From Terriglobia bacterium (GTDB taxonomy: Bacteria; Acidobacteriota; Terriglobia; Terriglobales; Acidobacteriaceae), in contig JAIQFC010000007.1 of assembly GCA_020073465.1 (NCBI GenBank), forward strand, positions 52,345-116,344: DNA of 64,000 nt, given 5' to 3'. The translations under genes and the position numbers were made by a program. Under the pieces are notes generated by a model. It did not search any database. It saw nothing but the letters and a program-made list of their open reading frames with translations, and was not told the DNA's origin. Of this stretch, positions 17,530 to 25,761 are shown piece by piece (within the stretch, counting starts at the first letter, position 1; every line of letters begins with the position of its first letter).

Positions 17530-19782
17530 ATGCAGTGGTCGTATCCAGAATTGCAGCGCAGGTTGAGCGAGGCCGGACTGTGGCCAGAAAGCCGGATGGC
17601 GCGCATCGCCTCTTACTTTCTGGGCCTCGGCGGAGTGCTGTGGCTCCTGCAAAGACTGCTTGGGTTGTTTGCCCCGTCCTGGGGTGAGCACTTGGGGGGG
17701 TGGGTCAGCTTCCTCATCTTCATCGCGGCGCTTCTGTTCTCCGTCCTCGCGTTCCGTTGGTTGAAGAAGAAACTTTTGTGGCGGCTGCGTAACCGCCTGA
17801 TCGTCACCTATGTCTTCATCGGCGTAATTCCAGTCGTATTGCTGCTGACGCTGGGGTTCGTCACGCTTTATCTGTTTGCGGGACAGTTTTCCGGCTTTGT
17901 GGTTACCTCGGAGATTGGTTCTCAACTGCGCAGTCTGGAGGCCGTCAACGCCGCCATCAGCAACGAACTGGCAGCGCGATTGGAGCGGGGGGATAATCCT
18001 ACAACCGAGTCGCTGGCAGGCCTGAAGAAGCGGGACCGCGCCTGGGGACGTCGTCAGGTCATCGCGTGGTATGGCACAAAGGTCTTGCCGCTCTCGGGCG
18101 AGACCCCAGCGACTGCGGCTTTCGCATTCCCTGATTTTCTGAACAAAGACGACAATCTGTACGCAAAGTCCATCCGCGAAGGACTCCCATTCCACGAAAT
18201 CGTGCGCGACCGCGGGGAATTGCACTTGCGGGTCGTCTCGGTTTTCCCCGTGCGCTCTGAAAGGCTCACTGTCGTCACGAGTGAACTCTTGGACAAGAAC
18301 CTGGTTGAGAAGCTGGCCAGCACCCTCGGCGAAGTCACGCTCTATGCCGCGGGGATCGCGATTGACGAGCCGTCCAACTCTGGTCCCGGCAAAGGAACCG
18401 ACCAGTCGAGCACAGGAATCCAAACCTCCCTTTCGGTCACTCCGGAGAAGAACAAGGGCGGGATCGTCTTCCGCCCGGGGAAGCAGGGCGTCACGGTCGA
18501 AGGAGATCAGCAGGAATTGCGGCCTACGTTCACCGTGGGAACTCTGCCACCACCTTCGGGCAATTTTGACCGCGAGATTCAGTTCGGAACGCCGTTGCGA
18601 GTGGTCGACTGGAAGACGGGAGAGAGCGAGCGAGCCGGGGCACTTGTCAGGGTACGCACTTTGCCATCCGTGCTCTACGGTCACTTGTTCGCGTCGCTGG
18701 GGGATTTTGCCGCCGGCGTGGGGTACATCCTGCTGGGTGTCGGAATCTTCTTCCTGATCATTGAGTTCATTGCGTTGTTTACCGGTACGCGCATGACCCG
18801 GACGGTCACGCGAGCCGTGGCGCAACTTTACGACGCAACCAAGCATGTGGACCGCGGGGACTTCAGCCACCGGATTCCGGTGAAATCGCGCGATCAGCTG
18901 TCGGAACTCGCACTTTCGTTCAACTCGATGACCGAGTCCATCGAGAAGCTGATCCAGGAGCAGAAAGAAAAGCAGCGCCTGGAGAACGAATTGGCCATCG
19001 CACAGGAAGTCCAGGACCAGTTGTTCCCGCGGCAGGTTTCGGGTCTGGAGTCGCTGGATGTGCACGGATTCTGTCGTCCTGCCCGCACCGTCAGCGGCGA
19101 CTATTATGATTTCTTGACCGCCAGCTCCGACAAGCTGATCCTGGCCGTCGGCGACATCAGCGGCAAAGGAATCTCGGCGGCGTTGCTGATGGCGACCATT
19201 CATTCCGCAGTCCGCGCCTATAGCGTGGAAAACCTGCCGCAGATGCGCGAGCCCGCAGTCGTAGGCGCAGTGGCGGGTTCGGGCCGGATGATGGTGACTT
19301 GGCCCGAGGGCGCGGAAGTTTCTCCTTCGGCGCTGCTCAGTCTGCTCAACCACCAACTTTTCGAGAGCACCCCTCCGGAAAAGTACGCGACGTTGTTCCT
19401 GGGCATCTACGACGGACGGTCACACCGCTTGACCTACAGCAACGGAGGACACTTGCCTCCTCTGTTGATCGGCGAAGACGGATCGCTGCGGAGGCTGGAA
19501 TGCGGAGGGACAGTCGTAGGGCTCTTCGACAACATGTCCTACGAAGAAGAGTCGGTGGAGATGAAGCCGGGAGAAATCTTCGTTGCCTACAGCGATGGCG
19601 TCACCGAGCCGGAGAACGATTTCGGCGAGTTTGGTGAACAAAGGCTGATCGATCTGGTTCGCGAAGGCCGGCATATGCCACTGGCTCAGATCAGTCAGGC
19701 CGTTACTACCGCGGTCGACACCTGGATCGGCGACAAGGAACAACCGGACGACGTGACCCTGGTTTTGGCCCGGGCGAGGTGA
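17530..19782 (+). CDS. Membrane PP2C/SpoIIE-type serine phosphatase with HAMP domain (RsbU-like)
   Basis: 750 residues. Order: N-terminal helices (about 24-44, 60-78, 92-118), an extracytoplasmic region (about 120-390), another helix (FLIIEFIALFTG, about 405-420), HAMP (TRMTRTVTRAVAQLY... to LALSFNSMTESIEKL), a coiled linker (EKQRLENELAIAQEVQDQLFP) and a PP2C/SpoIIE domain with metal motifs SGDYYDF and LAVGDISGKGISAALLMA, YSNGGHLPPLL and YSDGVTEPEN. Such proteins dephosphorylate an anti-sigma-antagonist in partner-switching pathways. No STAS or RsbW partner is adjacent, so the target is unknown. Confidence 0.93.
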   Translation: MQWSYPELQRRLSEAGLWPESRMARIASYFLGLGGVLWLLQRLLGLFAPSWGEHLGGWVSFLIFIAALLFSVLAFRWLKKKLLWRLRNRLIVTYVFIGVIPVVLLLTLGFVTLYLFAGQFSGFVVTSEIGSQLRSLEAVNAAISNELAARLERGDNPTTESLAGLKKRDRAWGRRQVIAWYGTKVLPLSGETPATAAFAFPDFLNKDDNLYAKSIREGLPFHEIVRDRGELHLRVVSVFPVRSERLTVVTSELLDKNLVEKLASTLGEVTLYAAGIAIDEPSNSGPGKGTDQSSTGIQTSLSVTPEKNKGGIVFRPGKQGVTVEGDQQELRPTFTVGTLPPPSGNFDREIQFGTPLRVVDWKTGESERAGALVRVRTLPSVLYGHLFASLGDFAAGVGYILLGVGIFFLIIEFIALFTGTRMTRTVTRAVAQLYDATKHVDRGDFSHRIPVKSRDQLSELALSFNSMTESIEKLIQEQKEKQRLENELAIAQEVQDQLFPRQVSGLESLDVHGFCRPARTVSGDYYDFLTASSDKLILAVGDISGKGISAALLMATIHSAVRAYSVENLPQMREPAVVGAVAGSGRMMVTWPEGAEVSPSALLSLLNHQLFESTPPEKYATLFLGIYDGRSHRLTYSNGGHLPPLLIGEDGSLRRLECGGTVVGLFDNMSYEEESVEMKPGEIFVAYSDGVTEPENDFGEFGEQRLIDLVREGRHMPLAQISQAVTTAVDTWIGDKEQPDDVTLVLARAR

Positions 19783-19827
19783 GGGAAATAGTTCTTAGTT
19801 CTCAGTTCTCAGTTCGGGCGTCAAGTA

Positions 19828-19856
19828 TTGACAGAAAAAGTACGATGAAATACCTT
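19828..19856 (+). promoter_or_regulatory. Sigma-70-like promoter for the tRNA-like gene
   Basis: A consensus -35 TTGACA (19828-19833), a 17-nt spacer and a -10 TACCTT (19851-19856) place the start about 24 nt upstream of the tRNA-like sequence at 19887. The match is unusually good for this window and supports expression of that RNA. Sequence prediction only. Confidence 0.5.
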
Positions 19857-19886
19857 GGTGCGGCGTTGTTCAGAATTTTTCAGCAT

Positions 19887-19964
19887 GCGGGAGTAGCATA
19901 ACCACGGCAATGCGCCGGGGCTCCATCCCGGAGATGACGGTTCGATACCGTTCCTCCCGCCCCA
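19887..19964 (+). tRNA. Irregular tRNA-like gene, anticodon UCC (Gly-type)
   Basis: A 78-nt cloverleaf can be drawn: acceptor GCGGGAG/CTCCCGC (7 bp perfect), TA, D-stem GCAT/ATGC with GG in the loop, anticodon stem CCGGG/CCCGG with loop GCTCCAT, T-stem GACGG/CCGTT (last pair G-U) with the canonical TTCGATA loop, and an encoded CCA end. Oddities: position 33 is C instead of U, the discriminator is C instead of the U normal for bacterial tRNA-Gly, the variable loop is only 4 nt, and an unpaired C separates T-stem and acceptor. It could be a functional but unusual tRNA-Gly(UCC), or a decaying or moonlighting copy. A good promoter precedes it and its 3' end is 10 nt from the convergent MATE gene stop. 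Confidence 0.6.
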
Positions 19965-19973
19965 GTTTCCAGC

Positions 19974-21389
19974 TCAAATCTTCATCTTTTTCCACCGTCC
20001 CTGCTTGAATAGGACCGCGCTTGCGGCAGCCATCGCCCCTTCGGCAATTGCGATGGAAAAGAAGACTCCATTCGAGCGCATGTGGAGAGGAATCGCGAGC
20101 CAATAGGCCAGCGGAATCTCAAACAGCCAGAAGCCGAAGAAGTTGACGATGGTCGGAGTGATCGTGTCGCCGGCACCGTTGAACGCCTGCATCATCACCA
20201 TAAAGTACGCATAACCGAGGTTGCCGTAACTGACGATACGCAAACATGCCGTCCCAAGCGGCACGACCTCCGGATCATGGGTGAACAACCGGATGATAGG
20301 CTCGGGGAACAGAACGAAAACTACCCCGACCGTCCCCAGGAAGATTACGTTGTACAGTCCCGTGCGCCACACCGCTTTCTCGGCTCGATCGGGCCTGCTC
20401 GCGCCCAAGTTCTGCCCCACCAGCGTAGCTGCAGCATTGCTTAGTCCCCACGACGGCAGGATCACGAAGATGACAATTCGAATCGCGATCGTATATCCGG
20501 CAAGCGCTGCCGCGCCGAACATGCTTACTATGCGCACCAGGCCAATCCAGCTGGTGTGCGCGATCGCAAACTGGAGAATCCCTGTCAGCGAGACACGCAA
20601 CAAGCGCAGCAGAACATCCCACTGCAGTCGAACTTGGCATGTGAGGATTCGAATGCGCTCCGTCCCTTTCAGCAGGCGATAGAACTGATAGAAGACGCCA
20701 ATACTTCGCCCGATGAATGTAGCCAGTGCCGCGCCAGTGACGCCGAGACGTGGAAACGGTCCCCAGCCGAAGATGAGGCAGGGATCGAGTACCAGATTGA
20801 TGATGTTCGAGACCCAGAGCAGGCGCATGGCAATGGCTGCGTCTCCCGCACCGCGGAAGATGGCATTATTGAGAAACAGCAACAGCACAGCGCAACTGCC
20901 ACCCAGGCAGATCCTGGTGTAGCCGCTGCCGACTGACACGATCTCCGGCGTGGCGCCCATCAACCGAAGCAGCCGAGGGGCGAACAGCAGGCACGGCAGG
21001 CCAATCGCCACGGACACGATAAGACCTAGCGCGATGGCCTGCACCGCGGCCACCGCAGCCCCCTCATGGTCTTTTTCGCCGATGCGCCGCGCCACCATGG
21101 CGGTTGTCGACAGGCTTAGTCCCATGCCAACCGCAAACACCAGGCTCAGCATGGACTCGGTCAGCCCGATCGTGGCTACGGCGTTGGCGCCGAGACGTCC
21201 TACCCAGAAGACATCCACGACCGCAAACAGGGATTCCAGAACCATCTCCAGAACCATGGGCACAGCCAACAGGAAGATGGCGCGGTTCAGGCTGCCCTCG
21301 GTGTAGTCCTGATGCGAGCCGCGAATGGCCTCGACCAAAGAAGTCCATAGAGTACGCGGCGATTCCGTGGTTACGGAAACTACTTCCAT
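19974..21389 (-). CDS. MATE family efflux transporter
   Basis: 471 residues with about 12 hydrophobic helices in two MatE repeats. The first repeat shows LLAVPMVLEMVLESLFAVVDVFWVGRLGANAVATIGL, the second VSLTGILQFAIAHTSWIGLVRIVSMFGAAALAGYTIAIR, the typical MATE pattern. It is an inner-membrane exporter of cationic drugs or metabolites coupled to Na+ or H+. The basic tail FKQGRWKKMKI is cytoplasmic. No regulator is adjacent, so its natural substrate is unknown. ATG start; 253 nt of featureless sequence separates it from the Kelch gene. Confidence 0.95.
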   Translation of the reverse strand: MEVVSVTTESPRTLWTSLVEAIRGSHQDYTEGSLNRAIFLLAVPMVLEMVLESLFAVVDVFWVGRLGANAVATIGLTESMLSLVFAVGMGLSLSTTAMVARRIGEKDHEGAAVAAVQAIALGLIVSVAIGLPCLLFAPRLLRLMGATPEIVSVGSGYTRICLGGSCAVLLLFLNNAIFRGAGDAAIAMRLLWVSNIINLVLDPCLIFGWGPFPRLGVTGAALATFIGRSIGVFYQFYRLLKGTERIRILTCQVRLQWDVLLRLLRVSLTGILQFAIAHTSWIGLVRIVSMFGAAALAGYTIAIRIVIFVILPSWGLSNAAATLVGQNLGASRPDRAEKAVWRTGLYNVIFLGTVGVVFVLFPEPIIRLFTHDPEVVPLGTACLRIVSYGNLGYAYFMVMMQAFNGAGDTITPTIVNFFGFWLFEIPLAYWLAIPLHMRSNGVFFSIAIAEGAMAAASAVLFKQGRWKKMKI

Positions 21390-21642
21390 AACGACCTAAA
21401 CTTTCCGCGGCGTCAGGCTGAGGAAGACCCAGCGCAGCCGCTTCCGAAACCTGCAATGGAGTGAAACAAGAGCGCGCGAGTGGTGAGCGACAGGACGGCG
21501 ATTAGCGAGGCATGAACATGTTGACCCTCAGCGCGGATCGTCCCATGAATTCGGATCCCCAGGGAAGGCGGACGATCGGGATGTTTGGATTTTATCCCGA
21601 GTCATTGCTGGTTGCCAACGCCATCCTGAAAACATCCCACCC

Positions 21643-22686
21643 CTACTTTTTGGGCAGCAATGTGACGCGGGATGTAACCGCCTGGCTCTTGGCCATGCCT
21701 CCAAGCACGAGCGGACCGAGCGGAGTGGCCAGAATCCCGCGGCTGTCTGCGCGTGGATCGACCGCGTTCTCGCTAATCGTCTCCCAACGTTTACCGTGCA
21801 GATCGTAGGCAAAGGTAAACGGCGACGGCTCAGCGGGCTGGCCATCATAACCAAGGCCTTTGAAATTGTGTGGAGCCGCGGTGCCGCCCGAGAAAAATAT
21901 CTTGTGATCCCGCTCCGCCCCACCACCTGCGATGCCGAAATGCGCCGGCCCGGGATGTGAAGGCAACTTGCTCCACTCAATCTTATTCGGGTCTTTGCGA
22001 TCGATCTTGCCTTGCCAGCATTCGTCGGAGGCGACGTACGGCACCCCGCCCGCGGTGTTCTTCGCGGCGCCGTCGATGTAGACAATCGTGTCGTCCACTA
22101 GGCCCCCGGCATGACCGAACACCGGAGCACCTGGCAGAGGCGTGGCCTGGCTCCAGGAATCTTTCTCGACGTCGTAAACCTGCACGTTGTTGACTGGGCC
22201 ATTTTTCGACCGGCCCCCGACAAGGTAGATGTAGCGGTCGTGGTGGTTGATGCCGATGACCGCCCCATCCACCGGGACGGGAATGTCCGCGGCGCGGTAC
22301 CAGCGCCGATCCTGGGGTACGTAGGCATTCACATCCGAAACCGTGATTTCGATTCCCTGCGCATCCACCACATATCCGCCGAAGAGATAGACCTGCCCAT
22401 TCGCTCCCACGGCGGAGGCGCCCAAACGCCCGGCGACTCCCGGCACAGGACGACCATCGCTCCACTTCCCCGAGGAGAGGTTCATCACATAAACCTGGTT
22501 CGTAATGTCATCCCAAGTTTTCCGGGGACCGACTCCCATGAGCGAGAAGAGTTGGATCCCGCCCTTCAAACTCGCAACTGCATTGCTCGAGACAGCGGCA
22601 GGCATGGAGGGGATTCTGGATTCGTCTGCGGCCAGGAGAATGATGGCTAAGAGCGCCAGGAGGACCACGAATGACAGTTTTCTCAT
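21643..22686 (-). CDS. Secreted Kelch-repeat protein
   Basis: 347 residues with a signal peptide (LSFVVLLALLAIILLAADE). Kelch-type beta-propeller blades carry the GG plus W pattern (GQVYLFGGYVVDAQG...RRWYRAADIPVP, YIYLVGGRSKNGPVNNVQVYDVEKDSWSQATPLP, KIFFSGGTAAPH...KRWETISE). About five to six blades are present. It is probably periplasmic and could bind carbohydrate or act as an oxidase-like scaffold, but no copper-binding cysteine/tyrosine set is visible. The function is unknown. Confidence 0.85.
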   Translation of the reverse strand: MRKLSFVVLLALLAIILLAADESRIPSMPAAVSSNAVASLKGGIQLFSLMGVGPRKTWDDITNQVYVMNLSSGKWSDGRPVPGVAGRLGASAVGANGQVYLFGGYVVDAQGIEITVSDVNAYVPQDRRWYRAADIPVPVDGAVIGINHHDRYIYLVGGRSKNGPVNNVQVYDVEKDSWSQATPLPGAPVFGHAGGLVDDTIVYIDGAAKNTAGGVPYVASDECWQGKIDRKDPNKIEWSKLPSHPGPAHFGIAGGGAERDHKIFFSGGTAAPHNFKGLGYDGQPAEPSPFTFAYDLHGKRWETISENAVDPRADSRGILATPLGPLVLGGMAKSQAVTSRVTLLPKK

Positions 22687-22775
22687 CGCAGAGATATTAC
22701 GTCTTCAGGGGAACGGCGGCAAAGCGCCGCCACTTGCATCGCCAGGGAATGATGCACCAGGCCGCCCGCTGCGCC

Positions 22776-23201
22776 TCAAAACCAGGTCTTCCGCCGGTAT
22801 TCCCTATAGGCGTCGCCGAAGGCGGCTTCCAGCACCCGCGCTTCCCGGCGCGCACGGATCATCTGGCCCACGATCACTACCACAAGAATGATCCACAACA
22901 CCGGTTTCCGCATTACCAGGATAAAGCCGAGAATCATCACCACGCCAAACACATAGATCGGATTGCGGATTTTCGAATAGAGTCCGTGGGTAACGAGTTG
23001 TTTGGCTTCCGGCTTGATGGAGAAAGACCTGCCGAGTTGGTAGCGGGCCACTCCAATGCAGAAGACTCCTACAACTACCAGCAGCGTGCCCACGTAGCGC
23101 TGTACATCCCAAGGAGCCTTCCAGGTGGCGAGTAACCAGAGGAGAATCAGAACGGCCACGACCTGCACCGCAGTAAACACCCAGAACCCCCGCCCTTCCA
23201 T
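22776..23201 (-). CDS. Isoprenylcysteine carboxyl methyltransferase-like membrane protein
   Basis: 141 residues with four hydrophobic helices and the ICMT/PEMT-type C-terminal signature: LVTHGLYSKIRNPIYVFGVVMILGF, then REARVLEAAFGDAYREYRRKTWF (the E...F..Y..Y...W SAM-binding end). Bacterial members methylate unknown small or lipid substrates using S-adenosylmethionine. Short but complete for the family. Same strand as the Kelch gene, 89 nt upstream of it. Confidence 0.9.
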   Translation of the reverse strand: MEGRGFWVFTAVQVVAVLILLWLLATWKAPWDVQRYVGTLLVVVGVFCIGVARYQLGRSFSIKPEAKQLVTHGLYSKIRNPIYVFGVVMILGFILVMRKPVLWIILVVVIVGQMIRARREARVLEAAFGDAYREYRRKTWF

Positions 23202-23246
23202 TCGATCTATACCTCCTGCGCCGATTCGTTGATCAGTCCGAATTGA

Positions 23247-23711
23247 TCAGCCCCCCTGGCGCACGGCGTGAATGAAGTCCGTGTACGCGGGAGTTTGGCC
23301 GCTGGTGCGCATGTGGCTGGCGATCTGCCCGCGATGATACGCCGAGTGCATCAGTACATGCGTCAAAACGTCTTCGACTGTGCTCGTCCAGGCCTCTCCC
23401 TTACTGTTCTTGTAGGACGTCGTACGGGAGAGGTGGGCAGGGAGCATCTCGTCCAGATAGTCCCGCCACAAGCGGCCGAGCTCCGCCGTCTGCGCTTCGC
23501 CCTGTTCCAGGTTGAACTCGGGCCAGACCGGAAGGCTCTGCGGCTGCTGTCTCAACCGCTCCAGCCACAGGTGCTGTGCAGAAAGAATGTGCGCCAACAG
23601 TTGGAGTGGCCGCGCCGAAGCTTCGGCACCGGCTCGCACCGCCGCCAGCACTTCGCGGTTGGCCCACTCATCGTAGGCAAACTGACGGCGGAAATAATCA
23701 GTCAATTCCAT
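23247..23711 (-). CDS. DinB/YfiT-like damage-inducible family protein
   Basis: About 154 residues of the four-helix DinB fold, which binds one metal through three histidines: one in LLAHILSAQHLWLER and two in LMHSAYHRGQIASHM. Members act as thiol-dependent transferases or of unknown function in stress response. The ATG at 23711 (MELTDYFRRQFAYDEWAN) matches the family start; a TTG five codons earlier is less likely. Downstream of it on the same strand lies the methyltransferase-like gene. Confidence 0.9.
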   Translation of the reverse strand: MELTDYFRRQFAYDEWANREVLAAVRAGAEASARPLQLLAHILSAQHLWLERLRQQPQSLPVWPEFNLEQGEAQTAELGRLWRDYLDEMLPAHLSRTTSYKNSKGEAWTSTVEDVLTHVLMHSAYHRGQIASHMRTSGQTPAYTDFIHAVRQGG

Positions 23712-23871
23712 ACGCGGCAGCCCCAATCGATACTTGGGAACGACTACTTAATGTATTCCGCACGGCGTGGTGCGGGCAATTTGTCTTTTAACGGCACTTT
23801 CACAATTCTGGACTACACTGCATCTGAGCGCGTTGTCAGAACTGGCGTTCAGGCTAACTGCCGAAAATCGA

Positions 23872-24648
23872 ATGCCCCGTAAAATTGCAGCAACGAAACC
23901 ACCGACAGAAACAACCGATATAACCGAATCGGCCAAGACGGGTTCCAAGGCGAGTCGGATCGCGAGTAAGAAGACGAGCAAACGTGACTCACCTGGAAAA
24001 AGTGCCGGTGCACCCGACGATCTGGTGGAACTCTCGCTGAGAGCCTGCCTCATCGCCCGGGATGCTGCCTTCAACGTGCGGGACTTGCTGACCAACTCCT
24101 CGCGCATGGCTTTCCTGGCCATCAAGGATTGCGAAAAGGAACTGGACCTGATCGAACGGCAGATTGACGAACGGCTTCCTGCCGCCATCACCCGCGTCAA
24201 TGAAGCCCGGGCACGCCAGCTACTGGCCAGCCTGAAATGCACCACCAATCTGGAGCGCATCGGAGACCTCGTGATGAGCGTGGCGCTGCGCGTACAATCG
24301 CGGAACGCCAGGATGCCAGCCTCTGATATGCGGCAGTTGGTTGAGATGTCTGCCATTCTGCGCGACATGCTCGATCTTATCCACAAGGGATTTGTGACCC
24401 TTGATCTGGAATGCGCCCGGAAGGTTTTGCAGATGGATAAGAATGTGGATCATGTCTGCCACGCGTTATTCCAGAAGCATCTGGCGGAGAACGTTCCGCA
24501 TGGCGACATACCGGGCTTTGACATACTGCTGATGGCCCAGGCCCTGGAGCGCGCCGGAGACCACACCACCAACCTCGCCGAAGACCTCTACAGCTTGATC
24601 GAGGGCCGGAGCTTGCGACACATGCCGAAGAAGAGAGCGTCGCAGTAG
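23872..24648 (+). CDS. phoU: PhoU-domain protein (phosphate signalling)
   Basis: About 258 residues. A basic, Ser/Thr/Lys-rich N-terminal extension (about 45 residues) precedes two PhoU helical bundles. The first contains AFLAIKDCEKELDLIERQIDE and NLERIGDLVMSVA; the second contains FVTLDLECARKVLQMDKNVDHVC and AQALERAGDHTTNLAEDLY. The E(R)xGD motifs bind metal. PhoU links the Pst transporter to the PhoR kinase and represses the Pho regulon. The ATG at 23872 is preferred because codons before it encode nothing PhoU-like. It precedes an OmpR/PhoB-like regulator, but neither pst genes nor a kinase are present. Confidence 0.9.
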   Translation: MPRKIAATKPPTETTDITESAKTGSKASRIASKKTSKRDSPGKSAGAPDDLVELSLRACLIARDAAFNVRDLLTNSSRMAFLAIKDCEKELDLIERQIDERLPAAITRVNEARARQLLASLKCTTNLERIGDLVMSVALRVQSRNARMPASDMRQLVEMSAILRDMLDLIHKGFVTLDLECARKVLQMDKNVDHVCHALFQKHLAENVPHGDIPGFDILLMAQALERAGDHTTNLAEDLYSLIEGRSLRHMPKKRASQ

Positions 24649-24653
24649 GGGAG

Positions 24654-24786
24654 CAGTTCTCAGTCCTCAGTAAACCACCCCTCCCCGCAGAACGTGCATC
24701 GCCTCACGCTGTCCTGTCTGCCGTTCTTGTCCAAGAAACGGCAATAACGCTCGAAAGCGAGTGTGTTTACTGAGAACTGAGAACCG
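24654..24786. repeat. Long inverted repeat of the TTCTCAGT family between phoU and the regulator gene
   Basis: The left arm 24654-24675 (CAGTTCTCAG... to GTAAAC) and the right arm 24765-24786 (GTTTACTGAG...) are complementary over 22 nt with two mismatches, separated by 89 nt. TGAGAACTGAGAAC units continue to 24800. The same family appears at 19795, 35957-36093 and 38919. It fills most of the 270-nt gap and leaves little room for a promoter of the response regulator. Confidence 0.75.
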
Positions 24787-24918
24787 AGAACTGAGAACTG
24801 GTTCTTAGAATTCATCATTCCTTAACACCCGGGAAACATTCGCGCAACATTTGCTCAATAGAGTCAGGGTAAGACTCAAAGAAACCGGAAGCCTCATCGC
24901 TTCACGGCGGCCGGACGA

Positions 24919-25671
24919 ATGCACCTTCCCATCGACCCCCACGAGCGCCCTCAGGGGCCCGGTATCTCCGGTGCCGCCCGCCCCCTTGTCTTTGTAGTCG
25001 AGGACGACACGGACATTGCCCGGCTAATTTCCCACAACCTGCAGGCCGCCGGTTTCGAGGTGCAAAGCTTCGTCGACGGGGCCTCGGTGGTGAATGAGGC
25101 GCTGCGTCAGCTGCCTGCGTTGTTTCTTCTGGATGTCATGCTGCCGGGGACCGACGGCTTCGATCTCTGCCGTCAGGTACGGCAGACGGGGATTCTGTCA
25201 TCGACCCCCATCATCTTTCTCACCGCCAAAACCGGCGAAGCCGACCGGGTAAAAGGCCTGGAACTGGGAGGCGACGACTACATCACCAAACCGTTCAGCC
25301 CGCGCGAACTGGTGGCTCGCGTCCGCAGCGTCCTGCGCGGACTGCGTCAGGGTCCAACCGCAGGGGAAGTGCTGCGCCTGGGAGACCTTGAAATCAATAT
25401 CTCGTCGATGACCGTGAACGTGCTGGGACGCAATGTCCTCACTACGGTGCGGGAATTCCGCCTGCTGCAATACCTCGCGACCCATCGCGGCCGCGTGCTG
25501 ACCCGCGACCAGCTCCTGGACGCAGTGTGGAAGGAAACCCCTTTTGTAACGCCCCGCTCCATCGATGTCTACATCCGCAGGCTTCGCGAAAAAATCGAGC
25601 CTGACGCCCGTTATCCGCGGTATCTCAAGACCCTCCGCGGCGTCGGCTACCGATTTGAAGTGCCCAAGTAG
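24919..25671 (+). CDS. OmpR/PhoB-family response regulator
   Basis: 250 residues. Receiver domain (about 23-140): acidic pair in VVEDDTD, phospho-acceptor Asp in LFLLDVMLPGTDGFDL, conserved Thr in IIFLTAKTG and Lys in ITKPFSPREL. The C-terminal winged helix (about 155-248) has the recognition helix region TPRSIDVYIRRLREKIEPDARYPRYLKTLRGVGYRFE. With phoU 270 nt upstream, a Pho-regulon role (PhoB-like) is the natural guess, but no PhoR kinase is adjacent. An extra proline-rich N-terminus of about 22 residues precedes the receiver. Confidence 0.94.
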   Translation: MHLPIDPHERPQGPGISGAARPLVFVVEDDTDIARLISHNLQAAGFEVQSFVDGASVVNEALRQLPALFLLDVMLPGTDGFDLCRQVRQTGILSSTPIIFLTAKTGEADRVKGLELGGDDYITKPFSPRELVARVRSVLRGLRQGPTAGEVLRLGDLEINISSMTVNVLGRNVLTTVREFRLLQYLATHRGRVLTRDQLLDAVWKETPFVTPRSIDVYIRRLREKIEPDARYPRYLKTLRGVGYRFEVPK

Positions 25672-25761
25672 CGGGTTGCCCACCATCCCTGGAACCCGTA
25701 TATTCCCCGCATCCTTGTTCCTTTCATTTATTCTGTCTTCTCAGCATCTCTCCTGACCGGC

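Noticed and set aside
19887..19964. Reading the tRNA-like anticodon as CCA (Trp) or CAT (Met/Ile)
   Set aside because: Either shift breaks the anticodon stem; only loop GCTCCAT keeps five perfect stem pairs, giving UCC.
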